Assembly: GCA_026545225.1 (NCBI GenBank)
Contig: CM048852.1
Location: 62,755,146 to 62,819,145, forward strand
Origin: Cornus controversa
Lineage: Eukaryota; Streptophyta; Magnoliopsida; Cornales; Cornaceae
Reading direction: 5' to 3'
Length of the DNA: 64,000 nt
In this document: one piece after another, positions 37,556 through 51,017 of the stretch
Numbering within the stretch: position 1 is the first letter of the stretch
Layout of the letters: each line of letters opens with the position of its first letter
Position numbers and translations under genes: made by a program
Notes under the pieces: generated by a model
The model's input: only the letters and a program-made list of their open reading frames with translations
The model's database searches: none
Told to the model about the DNA's origin: nothing

Positions 37556-38950
37556 ATTGGCGTTGAATGTTACGCATTCTAGTCTCTTAATTTGCATATT
37601 TTATTCTCTTAGTGATAGGTTATATGTGATTTTACTCTGTTTTTGCATTTTCTATCTTTTTCAGGGCCTTAATGATTATTTCAAATAAAATCATGATTTT
37701 GGGCTTTTAAAGATGATATTCAAGAAGGTTATATGAAGCCTACATCTAATGGGTCCATTCAACTCCATATTTCAACTCAAATTAGCCCAAGGAAGAGGTT
37801 CAAGAGAATTACAACTGCTTAAGAAGGTTATGGGCCTGAAGCCCAATTTTGCATTTAATCCACTTTTAATCCCATTTTGGAAAGTTGACCTAAAGTCTTA
37901 TTTTCGAGCATCAATTCGACTTAATTCTCGCATAGGTTGAACGAAATTCGATTCTGGACACTTTTGTATTTCACGTAAATTTCGTGAATCGGACTTTTAC
38001 TGGGTCAAAACTTGGGCCGAATGTCAGTAGAAAAATATACCTATTTTGAGCTGCGGGAAAACCCTAATTTTCTCCTAATTGGATTAGGACTTTATCTCCT
38101 AATTGGATTAGGACTTTATGTATTCTCTTGGGGTATAAAGAGGTGAATTGGAGGCTGTTTTGAGGAAAAAAGAAGGGGAGGCCAGGGCAGAGAAGACAGA
38201 GACAATCCGTATTTTATTTACTTATTATGTCTTTTATTTATTTGTTATCTTCTTCTTCTACCATGTGTAACTAAACTCCTCAACTAGGATTGAGGAGGAA
38301 ACCTCCATTGATAAAGTGAAGTTCTTTTGTTCATTAATTGATTCTCATGTGTGTGATTTAATTGCTTATGATTTTTGCTTCTTGTGATTAATTATTTTAT
38401 AATTCTTTCACCATCTATATCATGTATACGTGGTAGTTAGAAAGTATTATAATTAATCTAAGCTTGAGTTTGTATTTCTTAAAAGTGATCATCTTTAATC
38501 TTATGTGTTTCATTAAATTGGATACATAGGATGCTTAGAATTTTACACAAGTGAAGCGAAGGAAAATCTACCTTTTAATATATTTTTTATAGTGCTTTAT
38601 TGTTAAATCTTGAGTAAGCAATAAATTGATTTCTTGATTGCTACTCTAACTTTGGGAATTAATAAATGAATATTAGAAACTTCATGGATTTAATGGTGGT
38701 GGAATCCAAAACCTTAGTTATTTTCTTTATTTGATTTCAATAGTGTTATTTTATTTTCATGTTAGTTTAATTTCTCTCAAATCAACTAAACTTGTGTTTA
38801 AACTAGATTAGTTTTAAATTAATTTGAATTTGTATTAGTTTTTCTTCTCAAAGCATTCCCTTGGGTTCGACCTCGTTCTTGTCGAACTATACTTTAATAG
38901 ATTTGTACACTTGCGAGTTATTTAACAATTTTAAAACAACATCACTTAAT
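37556..38950 (+). mobile_element. Gypsy LTR inserted in the pol region of another copy (probable solo LTR)
   Basis: Starts TGGCGTTGAATGTTACGCATTC after a short lead. The left half matches the other LTRs of this nest; the right half (from about 38160) is a different version, ending near cacttgcgagttatttaac. Protease-type sequence lies on the left and pol sequence of the same family on the right, so the LTR interrupts an older copy. Confidence 0.65.
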
Positions 38951-39530
38951 TATTGCTGATGCTTGCATAAATTGTAGGTCGGGGATCATGGACATCTCTT
39001 TTGGCAATATGAAGGTCAAGTTGAATATTTTCAATGATATCCAACACCCCTCCAGACCAGAGTGAAGTTTTTTGCATGGATGTTATTGAAGACTGTGTGG
39101 AGGAATTTGCTTCATATTCTCTAGCTCATGACCCCTTGGAGGCATGCATGTCCTTTTGTGACTCTGAGTCATTTAATATTGAGGAGTCCATTGAAGAGGT
39201 AAACTTTATGCTTGAGGTTGTAGCCATTCAGAATATTCCATCATGGAGAATTCCAGTCGAGCCACTGCCTCTCTTTTCTAGCACTCCTCTAGTACCTTCA
39301 TTAGAGTCCCCTCCACAATTAGAGTTGAAGTCTTTGCCCGCCAAGTTAAAATATGTGTTTTTGGGGGCCAATAAAACCCTTCTAGTTATCATTACCTTTG
39401 ATTTGACAGATACTCAAGAAGCAAGCTCAGTAGAGGTCTTGTACCATCATAAAGCAATTAGGTGGAGTGTGGCTGATCTCAAGGGTATATTATATGATGA
39501 ATGTGTAGATTTTTTATATTAAATGCATGA
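38951..39530 (+). mobile_element. Gypsy pol fragment (between protease and reverse transcriptase)
   Basis: The open frame at 39034-39522 contains LELKSLPAKLKYVFLGANKT and WSVADLKGI, the linker that precedes reverse transcriptase in Athila/Tat-type pol. The reverse transcriptase itself is absent; the next element starts here. Fossil. Confidence 0.75.
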
Positions 39531-42500
39531 TAATGTGAACATGTTGTGGCGTATTGTAAAATGTATGCATATATGAAATGTATGCCTAGATTTGGACATA
39601 TATGGGGCTATATGGAGGATGTGTAGAGGAAATGCATGCTAGACGTAATTGTAGCATGAATGTGCATTGTGAAAGCATGAAAAAATATATGATATATGTT
39701 ATATGTGCTTGATATGCAAATGTAAGTGATTATCGAAGGATTGTCCAAGTGATTCTTACATAGGGTTCGGAGTTGTCCAACCATGTCACGAAAGTGATAT
39801 GATTATCCACTAGGGTATAACCGTCGAAGTTGCCCCATCATACCAAAGCCAAGGCCTAGAATTCAGAATTGTCCATAAAACTTGTGACCGTTGGAGTTGT
39901 CCACTCACATTTGGCAAAATCAATATATTTTCGGGTTGTATGATTCTTCTGAGTTGTCCAAGTCATACGGGTGTCATCGGAGATGTCCAAGGCACATGAT
40001 CGTCGGAGTTGAGCAATCATGTCTGTGTATCGGATTATGACCAAAAAGATGTAAATATCTTATTGCTTATGTGTTTAAACTGTTAAGCATGACATGTGGA
40101 TTAAATGCATACAATTTGACTTGCATTTGTGATGACTTGACATAAAAGCATTGAATATGCCATGTAGTGCAGTGACATACATATCATATAGGTCGGTGTC
40201 GAGTCGATGCTGAGGTGGGTTAGGGCATTCCTACTGAGCTCGTTGATTTGATCACCCCTCTTCCCTAAACCTTTTTACAGATAAGGCACCAATGACGAAC
40301 GGGGCTTGAGTGGCCAAGTGGATCTTTTAGTAGTATTTTTGAGTTATTTTGAGAGTTACATGTATTGTTATCCATGCCGGCTTGTGGTATGTCGACACAT
40401 TTGAAATGATATGTAATTTTTGGTAAAAAAATTTATATATAAATATATATGGAGTTGTTTAAGTGCTCATTTGACTTGATGCTTGAAAACTTGAGAATGG
40501 TAAAAATGTATGCTTTTGGACTATATTTATGAAATGTATGGATTTTTGTATCTATGAGGCATGAATGTATGGATTTTATGAGTTTTGTTTATGATTAGAA
40601 TGGTGGATGAATGTATGGGACTAGAGAATGCATTTAGACTTAAATAATACAGGTTTTGGGCATTTTGGGAACTTTCGGTCACCTAGCCCTCTACAGCAGC
40701 TGACTAAAAGTGTGAGATCCTGAATAATTATAATTAAGGAACCTATTTCAGACGACTGTAGGAGGGATTCAGGTCGCTGAAAGCACCTTTTCGGCTAACT
40801 GAAACAACTCTCCAATTGACTGACAGAATTGATAAATTGGAGGTCAGTTGAACCCAGGTTTCAGCCAACCGGAGGGTAGTGTCAACCAACCGATACTGGG
40901 CTAGGATGGAATTTCATGAACTTTGGGATATGAATGAATATGTTTGGAGGCATGGACTGATTCAGGGCCCATTGGGATGAATGGTGATGAGTATACGCTT
41001 ATGTAATTGTGTATGTGTGATGATCTATATTTTTGGTTTATTTTAAAATATATGTGTATATATTTTTTATTTACATAAATAGATTTAAGCTATAAATATA
41101 GATATGTATATATATACATGTGTGTGTTTACATATATTTACCAAACTTAGGGGGTGAAATAAATGACCTAGCAATAACTATGGAAAGTGGGGTAATGGAA
41201 GTAATAAAGGATTTTAATAGGTATATGACTTATTGACTTCTCAACAAGCGAAACGGATACTCTTATATTATATGAGAGAAATTATTTGGTGATTAAATGT
41301 AGAAGTAATGGTGACTTTTTAGTGGCTCATGTCAGTTAAGGGAAGTACTATATAAGGAAAAGACAATGTAGATTCGTGAAGGGAGTTGATAGTATATTGG
41401 AGGAAAAAGTTGTTACAAGGCGTCATTTTGGCAGATACAAAAAGAATAAATTTTTTTTATGACTAAGGTAGGGGAATTTACTATGGATCTATATATGCCC
41501 GTGGATAGAAGAAAATCAGGAATTTTTATGTTAAAGAAATATGTGTGTGTGTATATATATATATATATTTCAAATTTTGATTTATTTCATAAAATATTAG
41601 CTTGTAAGATTACATAACTCTTCTATGTAGATTGACATGACTTCACTAGTCAAATGGTATTGTGTTTGTTTAGTTGTTATTTAGTTTATTTTTATGTTTT
41701 CTTTCTCTGCTCCAATTTTAGTTTAGTATTATATTGTTAGAATTTTATATAGTAAGAATTAAATATGTTCACATGATATCTTTCAGTCAACTAATCAACT
41801 TATAGCAATTGATGTTGGCTTGCTCATGCTTACGTGTGTGTGTGTGTGTGTGTATTGTTAGTATTATGTTATTTGGTATTATATGGTAATATATTATATA
41901 TATATATGGTGTCAATAAAGACACAACCTTGTTGGTACTTTTTATTTTTATTTTTAAGAAAAAAAAAACTTGGTGTTCTATTAACTCTTACAAAATTTTT
42001 TTATTTATTAAAATAATTGTTTTATCATTATTTATTGTAATCAATTGCAATGTTTAAGCTGGAGATTAAAATTGATTATATTAATCAAGTTAATGCTTTG
42101 AATTATTTTTGATGTGATTCCTAGTGAAATAAAATGTTAATTTTAAAATAGTACAAAAGGTTATACCATTTGGGGGTAAAGGAAGAGAACTTGTGTTTTA
42201 TGAAAATGTTTGTATTCAGCCCATGAATGGGTTTTGGTGGTGTATGCTCGTATATGTATAACCGGTTGAAAATAGGAAGGGTTGTAATCCATTCGGTTGA
42301 AAAATCGAGAACTGTTCGAAACTATAGTTGGGTGTCGCCGTGAGAATGACTAGAAATCCGCGGTGTATGTGTGCGGTACACATGTTGGAATTTTTAATTT
42401 TGTCAAAAATGTATATGATTGAATTGGTGATGTTATTTATTCTTATTTTAATTGCTTGCAGTTAATTTAGTAAAACCACTGATAAATTGCTTTGTTTCCT

Positions 42501-43012
42501 TTCTTTCATTCTATCTTATTGTATATATGGGTTTAGAGTTATTTTTCTTACTGGGCGGTGGTGCTCATCCCAATATTTTTCAGGTTTAACCGGAAACAAC
42601 AGTAACGAAGATTTTTCCGAACTCACTTAAGGATGTTTTCTGAATATAAAGAGTTTAAGAAAATGCTGATGAATGTCAATAATGTTTTGAAAAACTTCAG
42701 TTTTATGTTTTAAGACAAAGATATTCTATTTGTAATGTTTCCTTAATTAGAAAGATAATAAGTGGATTATTGTAATTTTTTTTAAGTTATGAAGTTTTCT
42801 TTTGGATACTTAAAGGTTGTTTATTTATTTATTCATTTATTATTAGTATTTTTTTTAAAAATCATGTTCTGAAAATCGAGGCGTGATAGTATGTATAATT
42901 AGCTTCCACGATTGAATGGTTTTGGAATGATTCTTGTGATCAGGAATGAGGATATTTAGTATAATCACACCCTCAACTTTCAGGAGTCAAAAATCAGGGC
43001 TTGACAACTTGG
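39531..43012 (+). mobile_element. Long LTR of a chromovirus-like Gypsy element, with primer-binding site
   Basis: About 3.5 kb with repeated ggagttgtccaatcatg-type motifs at 39740-40030, a feature I associate with long Del/Tekay-type LTRs. It ends ggcttgaca at about 43006, directly followed by TTGGTATCAGAGT (initiator tRNA-Met primer-binding site) at 43012. No gag/pol follows, so the element is truncated. The left boundary is approximate. Confidence 0.5.
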
Positions 43013-43099
43013 TATCAGAGTATGATATCAGGGAATAATCATGATAAGATATGGATGTTTAACTTAATCAACCTCAGTTTTTAGGAGTCGGAAATCGAG

Positions 43100-43692
43100 G
43101 CGTGACATAATCCATTGAACTTTTTACTTAGTCTTTTTTTTCATAAACCCCTTCTCTAGGTGTTCCGAGAATGAATGTGACCAATGTGTTTCAAACGGAT
43201 GAGCGGGTGAAAAAAAAATCAAAGAAATGAAAAAAATAAATATATAAAAAGAGTTGTAAGAAAAGGGAAAAAAATGTTTGTTGATGAAATTCTAAGAAAC
43301 TATGCAAAAGTGATATAGAAAGTGCTTGATTGACAAAAGTTCAAAAGTGAAAGTTAAATGTAATATGTTCCAAGTAAGTTGGTTCTTCCCAATCATTCTC
43401 GGATATACTTTCATTATCTCCTTTTACTTAACGTTACATCCTAATTAAAGCCCTATTTGATCTTAAGTGTAGTATGGTTTGGATATGGACATGAAAAAGC
43501 TATAATGTTGTGTGGTGTAGATCTTCAATGTTTGGTGTTCCTTTTATGAGACTATATGTTCTTTCTTGTATTAGCATTTTTCATATAACTCATATGTGAG
43601 ATATTTTGTTCTTACTTTACATTTTCCCGTTCATATATATATAATTGAGAGTATTATACCCATTTCGGTGTGATTTTATTTGTTGAATGTAA
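43100..43692 (+). mobile_element. Gypsy (Athila/Tat-like) 3' non-coding interior, piece 1
   Basis: The stretch with gtgaaaaaaaaatcaaagaaatg, many A runs and ccaagtaagttggttctt resembles the non-coding region that precedes the 3' LTR in Athila/Tat elements. It is cut at 43693 by a minus-oriented LTR; a related piece continues at 46311. Confidence 0.4.
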
Positions 43693-46310
43693 ATGTCACA
43701 CCCAGATTTCCAAAACCCTGAGGGAGGGTAAGGGGAATAGGGGTGAGTTAGACATTACTTTAACACCTCACCTTTATACCCAATGGTCTATCATACTCAT
43801 TATACCCGTGAAAACTTTGATGTATTTGCACACTTACCCATTATGATTAATCGTAATGGGGATTAAGATTCCGCGCAATTACGATTAAACGCACATTCAT
43901 CGTAATCATACTAGTTTTGGACCCTTAATTCTTCAATTTTATGATTCATTGTAATTCAAGTTACAATTCAGCGTAACAGTAATTACGCGGAATCGTAATG
44001 TAAATCGTAGTTTAACAAAAAATCCTGCAGAATCCTAGTTGTCCATTCGCATCAATCTTTGTCTATTCTTAACATGTAAAGCATTTTATATGGTCTCCTA
44101 CATGTCCAAAATCATCTATGACATACACACATCATGAACGAATCATAAAACAACAACACATGCGGATCCTTGTTCGAAAAATATACGTATTGAGCCCAAA
44201 ACTTTCATTTCATCCATTCATGTCTCATTGTCTTAAATAAATATACCATACATTACACACATCCATAACCTATACAACATGATAAATCATAAAATTTCAT
44301 CATAAATGGATCTTTGTCCAAACTTATACATATCATGTTCCAAAAGAAAGTGTACAAGTTCACACTTTATAAAACATTTGTTCCACATTACAAGTCATTC
44401 TAAAAAAAGAGTAAAGTACCAACACAATACATACAAGCATGGGCATATAAGCACATGTTATATCAAAACTCCCAAAAGTTCCAACAAAAGCAACTCTAGG
44501 CCTAATCTCTTACCGATGCTTTATTTATAAAAATATTTAGGAGGAAAGGGATGAATGATACATGTGCTCAGTAGAAATGTCTCAACCCACCTAAGCATCG
44601 ACCGATACTGACCAACATGAAATGCAACATGGCATACTCAATGCTCTTATCCACTTTTTCCAATGCAATTCATGCATATCAACATTTTATCATGCTCATT
44701 CCGTGAAAAACATATAAGCATTCAACAATTACAATCATTGGTCAAACTCTGAGAACACACATGATTGGTCACGTTCCGAATGTCACGTGGTATTGGTCAA
44801 CTTCGATTACGACCGACACTGACCAACATAAAATGCAACATGGCATACTCAATGCTCTTATCCACTTTTTCCAATGCAATTCATGCATATCAACATTTTA
44901 TCATGCTCATTCCGTGAAAAACATATAAGCATTCAACAATTACAATCATTGGTCAAACTCTGAGAACACACATGATTGGTCACGTTCCGAATGTCACGTG
45001 GTATTGGTCAACTTCGATTACAACGCGTGATTGGTCATATTATAAATGTCATGTGGTAGTATGATTGGACATCCTCCGAATGTCATACTAATATGGACAA
45101 ATTCTTAGTATTTAGGCCTTAGCCTAGGTATGATTGGACTACTCCAAATATCATACCAATGTGAATGATTTCCACTTCCATTACATGGTTGGGCAACTCC
45201 GAATACTATGCATGGTTTTCTCTTTCAGACAAGCTCCAGTTCATCAAGAATTTAGCAATTCTATAAATGTGCATTAAGCAACAAATTTTCCATCAAGCAT
45301 AAGTATCATGCTTATATCATTCATGGCTTACTATGAGTACACACATCGTTTTCATGCTCAATAGGCAAAATTTTAACAACCATCATGCTTTCACATAAAA
45401 CATATACAACCTATATGTTTAACAATCAACACATACTCACATATGTCCTCTAGTCAACACATACACACACATATGCTTATAAAACCACATATAATTCATA
45501 TATGCTCAAAATCAACATATTTTATATAGAAATACAACTAGCATGCATAGAGCAATAAAAGAATAGGAATGGAATTAATTCAACCACCATAACCATCTTA
45601 TGCACACTAAACCACCCCAACCACCACAACTCATCAAAATTCCTATGAAATCGATGATTAAAAGGGGGAAAAAACACCCCTACCTCAAGATTCAAGCCTC
45701 CACAAGCTCTTTTTAGCAAAATCCTAGAATTTATGACTTTTCAAACTTCACCAACCTGAGATTTTTTCGATTTAAAATGCAGCCCTTACTGAGTAAAACA
45801 AAGCCTTGGTCTTCGGCACATTCCAAATTCAAGCCTAGAGCTTCCAAAATGAAGAGAGAAAAAGAAGAGATGACAAGGGAGAGGGAGAGAGCTTTGGCCT
45901 GTTGTTCTAGCTTTAAAAATGGCTGGAATTATAGCCATATAGATATTTACAATATCTTGGGACACAAAATGAGTAAAATGCCCTTACACCATTTAATATA
46001 CCCTCCCAACCTCCATTTCCGATTCCGAAAGTGGTTATGGCTTCGAAATCAATTTAATTCTTCATCTAACATTCTAATTGATCTAAAACTAAAAATAATC
46101 ATTTTTGAAAAAATATCTAGTTTTCCGGGCCCACCCGACTCGTGTCCCTATGCCTCGCCGATCCAAAAATCTCAAAATGAGCCAATTAGCTCGAAAACAT
46201 CCCCGAACCTCAAAACTAGTCCCCACACATGCATTTCATATGTGTAATGCATGTACAATCATTTAAAATTATTTTAAGATAATAAATGATAAATAAAAAA
46301 GGAAACCGGT
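43693..46310 (-). mobile_element. Chromovirus-like LTR, minus orientation, probably solo
   Basis: Left edge TGTCACACCCAGATTTCC, the inverse of an LTR end (ggaaatctgggtgtgaca). The body has gattggtcacgttccgaatgtcacg-type motifs, which are the inverse of the gtccaa-type motifs in the LTR at 39531. Contains a tandem duplication (44599-45020). The right edge is approximate. Confidence 0.45.
44599..45020. repeat. Tandem duplication, 211-bp period, two copies
   Basis: Copies 44599-44809 and 44810-45020 begin cgaccgatactgacc / cgaccgacactgacc and are almost identical over their length. Lies inside the minus-oriented LTR. Confidence 0.9.
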
Positions 46311-47810
46311 TAAAATGGACCCGGTCTACCCAGTGAGATTTGTGTTAAAGCATACTTTTGGATGGAAATTTGGAGTCATATTATATCTTGAAACTGAGAT
46401 TATGTTGGTTTTGGCTAAAATCTTCACACATGATGAGTTTTGAAGGCTGTGAAATGTCTTTAATAGTTTATAGTATTTTGAACTTTAATGGACTCTTTTG
46501 CAAAGGTGATGAAATTGGTAGCCATTTGTTTTGAGTTTTTCTTTTGGAGACAATTTCTTGAGTCACTTTGATTGTTATGGACTAGCAATAGGCTAGTTGG
46601 GAGGTGTGATAATTGCTTAAAATTGCATTCTTGTCATAATTTTGATAGACATTATCGCATTTAATTTGCATTCATTCCCACATTTTACACATAATTATAA
46701 GATATCCCCTTTTTCTATTATTACATATTTTTATGATTAAAATTTCATATTAATGTGTGGGAATAGAGTTTTAGAAATTATCATTTATAATTTATATTCC
46801 AACTCTTATTGTGTATATTTTTTCTTGTATGAAATTTTAAAATTAGCCAACCAATCGTGTAGAGATCAAGTGTCTAAGAGAAACCAAGGGTCAAGATTTT
46901 AGCTGGTCAAATCTGTTTAGGACTTTAAATTCAAGATAACCAACTTCCATATTCAAATTTGGAAGGAAAGTTTTGAAGTTGTAACAGTATTTTGGCTATA
47001 TATTTTGACACTAATATAGGATTAACACAAAATTTATGTTTCTGGAAAGAAGACTTAGAGCTCTACAACTTTATATAAGAGTTTCAGAGTTTAACTCTAA
47101 ATTAATAAAAAATAGGAGAAAGTATAGAATACTCCAGGGGTATTATACCCCAGAACACATCCAACCATTGGTAGGTTGATATTTCCTATTATCAAGAAAA
47201 ATTGATGGTTGGATGTGTTAGTGGGTATAATACCCTGGGATATTCTATGTTTTCTCTAAAAATGGGTTAAAAGTTGACGCGAATTTGGAAAGTGAATTTT
47301 GGCAAATTTCTTGCCTCCAAGTTCTTTGTTTCCTTCTTATGAGAAAACCCTTGAAATTATTATATATACGAGAAGGGAGTAGCAGTAGAGACGTCTCATA
47401 TACTACCTATTATTATTTTTCTTCTTCAGTTTTATATCTTTTATTATAAGTTGTTAAAGTCTTTGTTAAGGCAAGGAGTGAAACCCCAACAATTTCTTGG
47501 TGTTTTCTAAACGATTATCTATGGGTTTTAATGTAAGTTTTCATTTTTTTGATTTCATTCTATTATTTTGAAAATTGTTTGTTCTATATAATTTTTTGAT
47601 TTATCATCAACTCTGGGTACGATGAATGAATAGAATTCCATGCGAATCAAAATACTAGTCTTATCAAAAGAAGAATCAATCAATTTTATGAATTCATCTT
47701 TTAGGTATTATTTTTAATAAAATAACTTTCAATATCATCCGGTTGGGATGATCCTTCATATAAATCTCAATTTGAGTTATAATATATTTGTTGTGTGTGG
47801 ATTTCTAACG
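46311..47810 (+). mobile_element. Gypsy 3' interior end and LTR, plus orientation
   Basis: A stretch ending gactagcaataggctagttgggaggtg (purine tract) is directly followed by TGATAATTGC at 46608, the start of an LTR of about 1.2 kb. The same order is seen, inverted, at 28090. A MITE lies inside the LTR at 47114-47257. The right edge is approximate; fossil. Confidence 0.45.
47114..47257. mobile_element. Fold-back MITE, 144 bp
   Basis: Both halves are inverted repeats (TATAGAATACTCCAGGGGTA against CATAGAATATCCCAGGGTAT, then AACACATCCAACCAT in both). AAAAAT flanks each side (47108-47113, 47258-47263). No coding content. Confidence 0.8.
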
Positions 47811-48369
47811 CCTTAGTTTTACAAAATATTGTCTTCTCACTGCTAGACTAAAACAAGAAGTCCATACAAAGGCATTGTCAAATCAAAACAACATTGGAGA
47901 TATAAGAAACTAACCGAGAATTTTTCCTCGGGTCATTTGTCTGATGATGATATTGTAATCCCACCTCCCAGCTATTGTTCAAGTAAAAATCTGAAAGAAA
48001 AAAGAAAGTAGGTTATTCACAAGTGTACATGTGTGATGGAAAATTCCCACCAATAAAAAAGTAACAAACTCCCAATATAAAGTCGCCACCTGTTCAGAGC
48101 CACGACCCACATGGCAGTCCAGTGGCTCGGTCCGTTATGAAGGTCCGCTAGATTGAGACAGGCCCATGATCCAACTTCAATCTCTTGTAGAAAATAGTGG
48201 ACAGCCAGGCCCATCGAACCCAAGGGGGATTCGTCCCCCAATAGGAAACAAATTCCAAGAGATAAGTATGGGTTTGAGTAGTAGTCCAATTGTAATTAAG
48301 AGATTAGGAAATAACAGATAACTTTGCGTCTAATCCGATCCCCTTTTACAGATGATATACTGAAGTTCA
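47811..48369. mobile_element. Further LTR-element debris
   Basis: GC-richer stretch 48060-48300 (agtcgccacctgttcagagc, aggcccatcgaacccaaggg) has the look of an LTR or leader fragment next to the gag relic at 48370. The family is not certain. Confidence 0.3.
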
Positions 48370-48670
48370 AAATTTTGAAAAAGTTTCTTATGTCTATCTT
48401 CACCACCTTTGACAGAATCACAGATCCTATGGAGCACATTTTCATGTTCAGCAGAAGATCTTCCCGACAAACTTGACAGAACCAGCATTAAACTGGTTCA
48501 AACAATAACCCCCTGGATCAATTCCTAGTTTCCAAAAATTATGCGATTTGTTCATCGCACAGTACATTCGGAATAGGAGACAAAAAGTCTTTTTTCCGAC
48601 AAGGCAATAGAGAGGAGAATGCCTCAAGGCATTCCTCACAAGGTTTAATTTGGAGATTGACAAGTCCCAA
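48370..48670 (+). mobile_element. Gypsy (Tat/Ogre-like) gag fragment
   Basis: Short pieces in more than one frame match the retrotransposon gag core (ITDPMEHIFMF, LNWFKQ, FIAQYIRNRRQK, RFNLEID). Too short for exact placement. Broken in a few places; no LTR of its own was recognised. Confidence 0.55.
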
Positions 48671-49160
48671 ATGTTATGGATTTCGGTCCTAAAACTTGCA
48701 CATGATAGTACTTGACTGATGTGTTCTATATCTTTTTTGCTCTAATATAATTTAATCTTGATTTGCAGTACTTGAGGTAAAAGATAGTACTTGAGTGATG
48801 TGTTCTATACCTTTTTTGCTCTAATTTAGTTTAATCTTAAAAGGTGCAATTCAGCGATCCAAAAGCTTTGGGGTAGTCCAGGGCAACTGCAGTAGAAAAT
48901 AGATCAGAGAAATTAAAAGATAAGAAAATTGGTGTTAGCTAACTTAAGCTTTCGTACTTGAGTGTTGGGTTTAATAAATTGTGAAAAAAAAATTTGTTTA
49001 TTTCCATACATTTTCTCTGTAACCAAAGGGATTACTACTCTTTGACTTTTTGGCTAGGATTTCTTTTCTTGACATATTATAAATAAATCCCATGTTAGCA
49101 TATTCTTACTCTCTTATATTTGATCAAGAAAACGAAGTTGTTTATCAATTTTCATCCTTC

Positions 49161-49578
49161 AGAAAATCACCTCCCACCATTGATGTCCTTGGAGAAGAAG
49201 ACAGAGATGGTGAGCGAGAAGACACAGTATTTGGCAAAATTGTGTCATCCTTCCAGATTTAACCTGTTCTTAGAAAATCACCTCCCACCATTGATGTCCT
49301 TGGAGAAGAAGACAGAGATGGTGAGAGAAGACAGTATTTGGCAAAATTGTCCACAATAATTATGTCAAAGAAGGGTATTTAAATCATTTCAAACATTCTA
49401 AGAGTATTTTAGAATTTTCAGGTGCTAAAAATCATGACACAAGTTATTTTCCTATTTGAAAAGCTGGAAAATGTTACAAAAAGTATATTGACAGAGAAGT
49501 GCAGTTTTATATTTGAAAACACATGGGAGGTTTATGTATTTAGCCTATTTACGGGGGAGGTCGGTGGGTAATTTGCCC
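49161..49578. mobile_element. Truncated family B Mutator-like element with internal tandem repeat
   Basis: The right end (49440-49578) follows the right arm of the element at 23260-24443: ttgaaaacacatgggaggtt, then gcctatttacgggggaggtc and gtaatttgcc. The matching left end was not found. To the left lie two near-identical copies of an 80-bp segment starting agaaaatcacctcccaccat (49161-49243 and 49272-49350), about 111 bases apart. Confidence 0.55.
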
Positions 49579-49597
49579 TTCAATGTTTTTTCTCTTT

Positions 49598-50870
49598 TGA
49601 AATTTTTTAGCAACATTTATACACAATTAAAGTGATTTTTCACACACTTAAAAAATATACACTATTTCTTTTCTTTCCAAATTTTCGAGACACATTTATA
49701 TACACTTTAAGTGTGAAAAAAGATTTTAATTGTGTGTAAAATGACTTGAATTGTGTGAAAAATGACTTCAAGTGTGTGGACATGAGTCTCAAAAATGTGA
49801 AAATCAAGTGTCATATTTTAGTTGTGTGAAAACTTATTTAAGTACAATAAAATTTATTAAAAATGAAGAAAGAAAAAACAATAAAATTTATTTGTTTTAA
49901 CGGTGTGGAAAATCACTTTAATTGTGTGAAAATTGACTTTAAGTGTGTGGACACGAGTCATTAAAAATTGAAAATTAGATATACTGAGAATAATTTATTT
50001 TTTTCATTGTACCCGTCACTTTAGTTTATCTTAAAATTGTGAATGGTTGTTCATCAAAATAAAGTATTAAAACAGTAACACTTGAAGAAGGAGCACTATT
50101 TTGAAAAAAAAAGGTTTCCCACATTTCAAAAGTGGAAAGGAAAAACTAGGCTATATTCAAAATTTTAATATAATAGACTATCATTCAAATTTTAAGATAA
50201 AATAAAGTGATGGTTACAATGAAAAAAATAAATATATTATTCTCTTAGTCTTTGATTTTCATATTTTGAAGACTATGTCCACACACTTAAAGTCAGATTT
50301 CACACAATTAAAGTCATTTCCCACACCATTAAAGTGATTTTCATACACTTGAAACAAATAAATTTTATTATTTTTTATTTCCTTATTTTTGAGTCACATT
50401 TACACACACTTAAAGTAAGTTTTCACACAATTAAAATATAACACACGATTTTCACATTTTTGAAGACTCATGTCCACACACTTGAAGTCATTTTTCATAC
50501 AATTAAAGTGTTTTTTCACACACAAAGTCATTTCCCACGCAATTAAAGTGTTTTTCCACATATTTAAATTGTATATAAATGTTGCTAAAAAATTTGAAAA
50601 GAAAAAAAATGTCGTGTATATGTTTTAAGTGCTTGAAAAATCACTTTAATTGTGTAAAAAATAACTTTAAGTGTGTGAAAATGAGTCTTCAAAATGTGAA
50701 AATCAAGTGTAATGTTTTAATTGTATATAAATATTGCTAAAAAAATTGAAAATAAAAAATATTAAAATGTATATGTTTTAAGTGTGTGGAGAGACATTTT
50801 AATCGTGTGAAAAATTACTTTAATGGTGTGAAAAGTGACAATAAGTGTGCGGATATGACTTGGGAAACTT
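49598..50870. repeat. Fold-back region built of short alternating modules
   Basis: ttttttagcaacatttata at 49604 is mirrored by tatataaatgttgctaaaaaa at 50571-50591 and a second mirrored copy at 50726-50746. Between them about twenty degenerate modules of the type cacacaattaaagtgatttt or their inverse (aactttaagtgtgtgaaaat) alternate, changing direction near 50000-50250. There is no coding frame. It could be a fold-back transposon or a decayed satellite-like array. Confidence 0.65.
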
Positions 50871-51017
50871 ATAATTTTTCTGTTTTAAGTCAAAACATAG
50901 TTTAAGTGGTACTAAAATTGAAGCTCTCGGAATGTTCTAACAGAAATAGTTTCATCAAAAAATTATTTTTGTAAAAGTTATGAACTTTTAAGTAGAAGGA
51001 AGAAAAAAAAATATAAA

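Noticed and set aside
44599-45020. Repeats considered as a CRISPR-like or satellite array
   Set aside because: Only two copies, without spacers, within an LTR; a simple tandem duplication in a plant genome.
45777-46247. 156-codon plus-strand frame
   Set aside because: Lies in the minus-oriented LTR region and matches no protein family.
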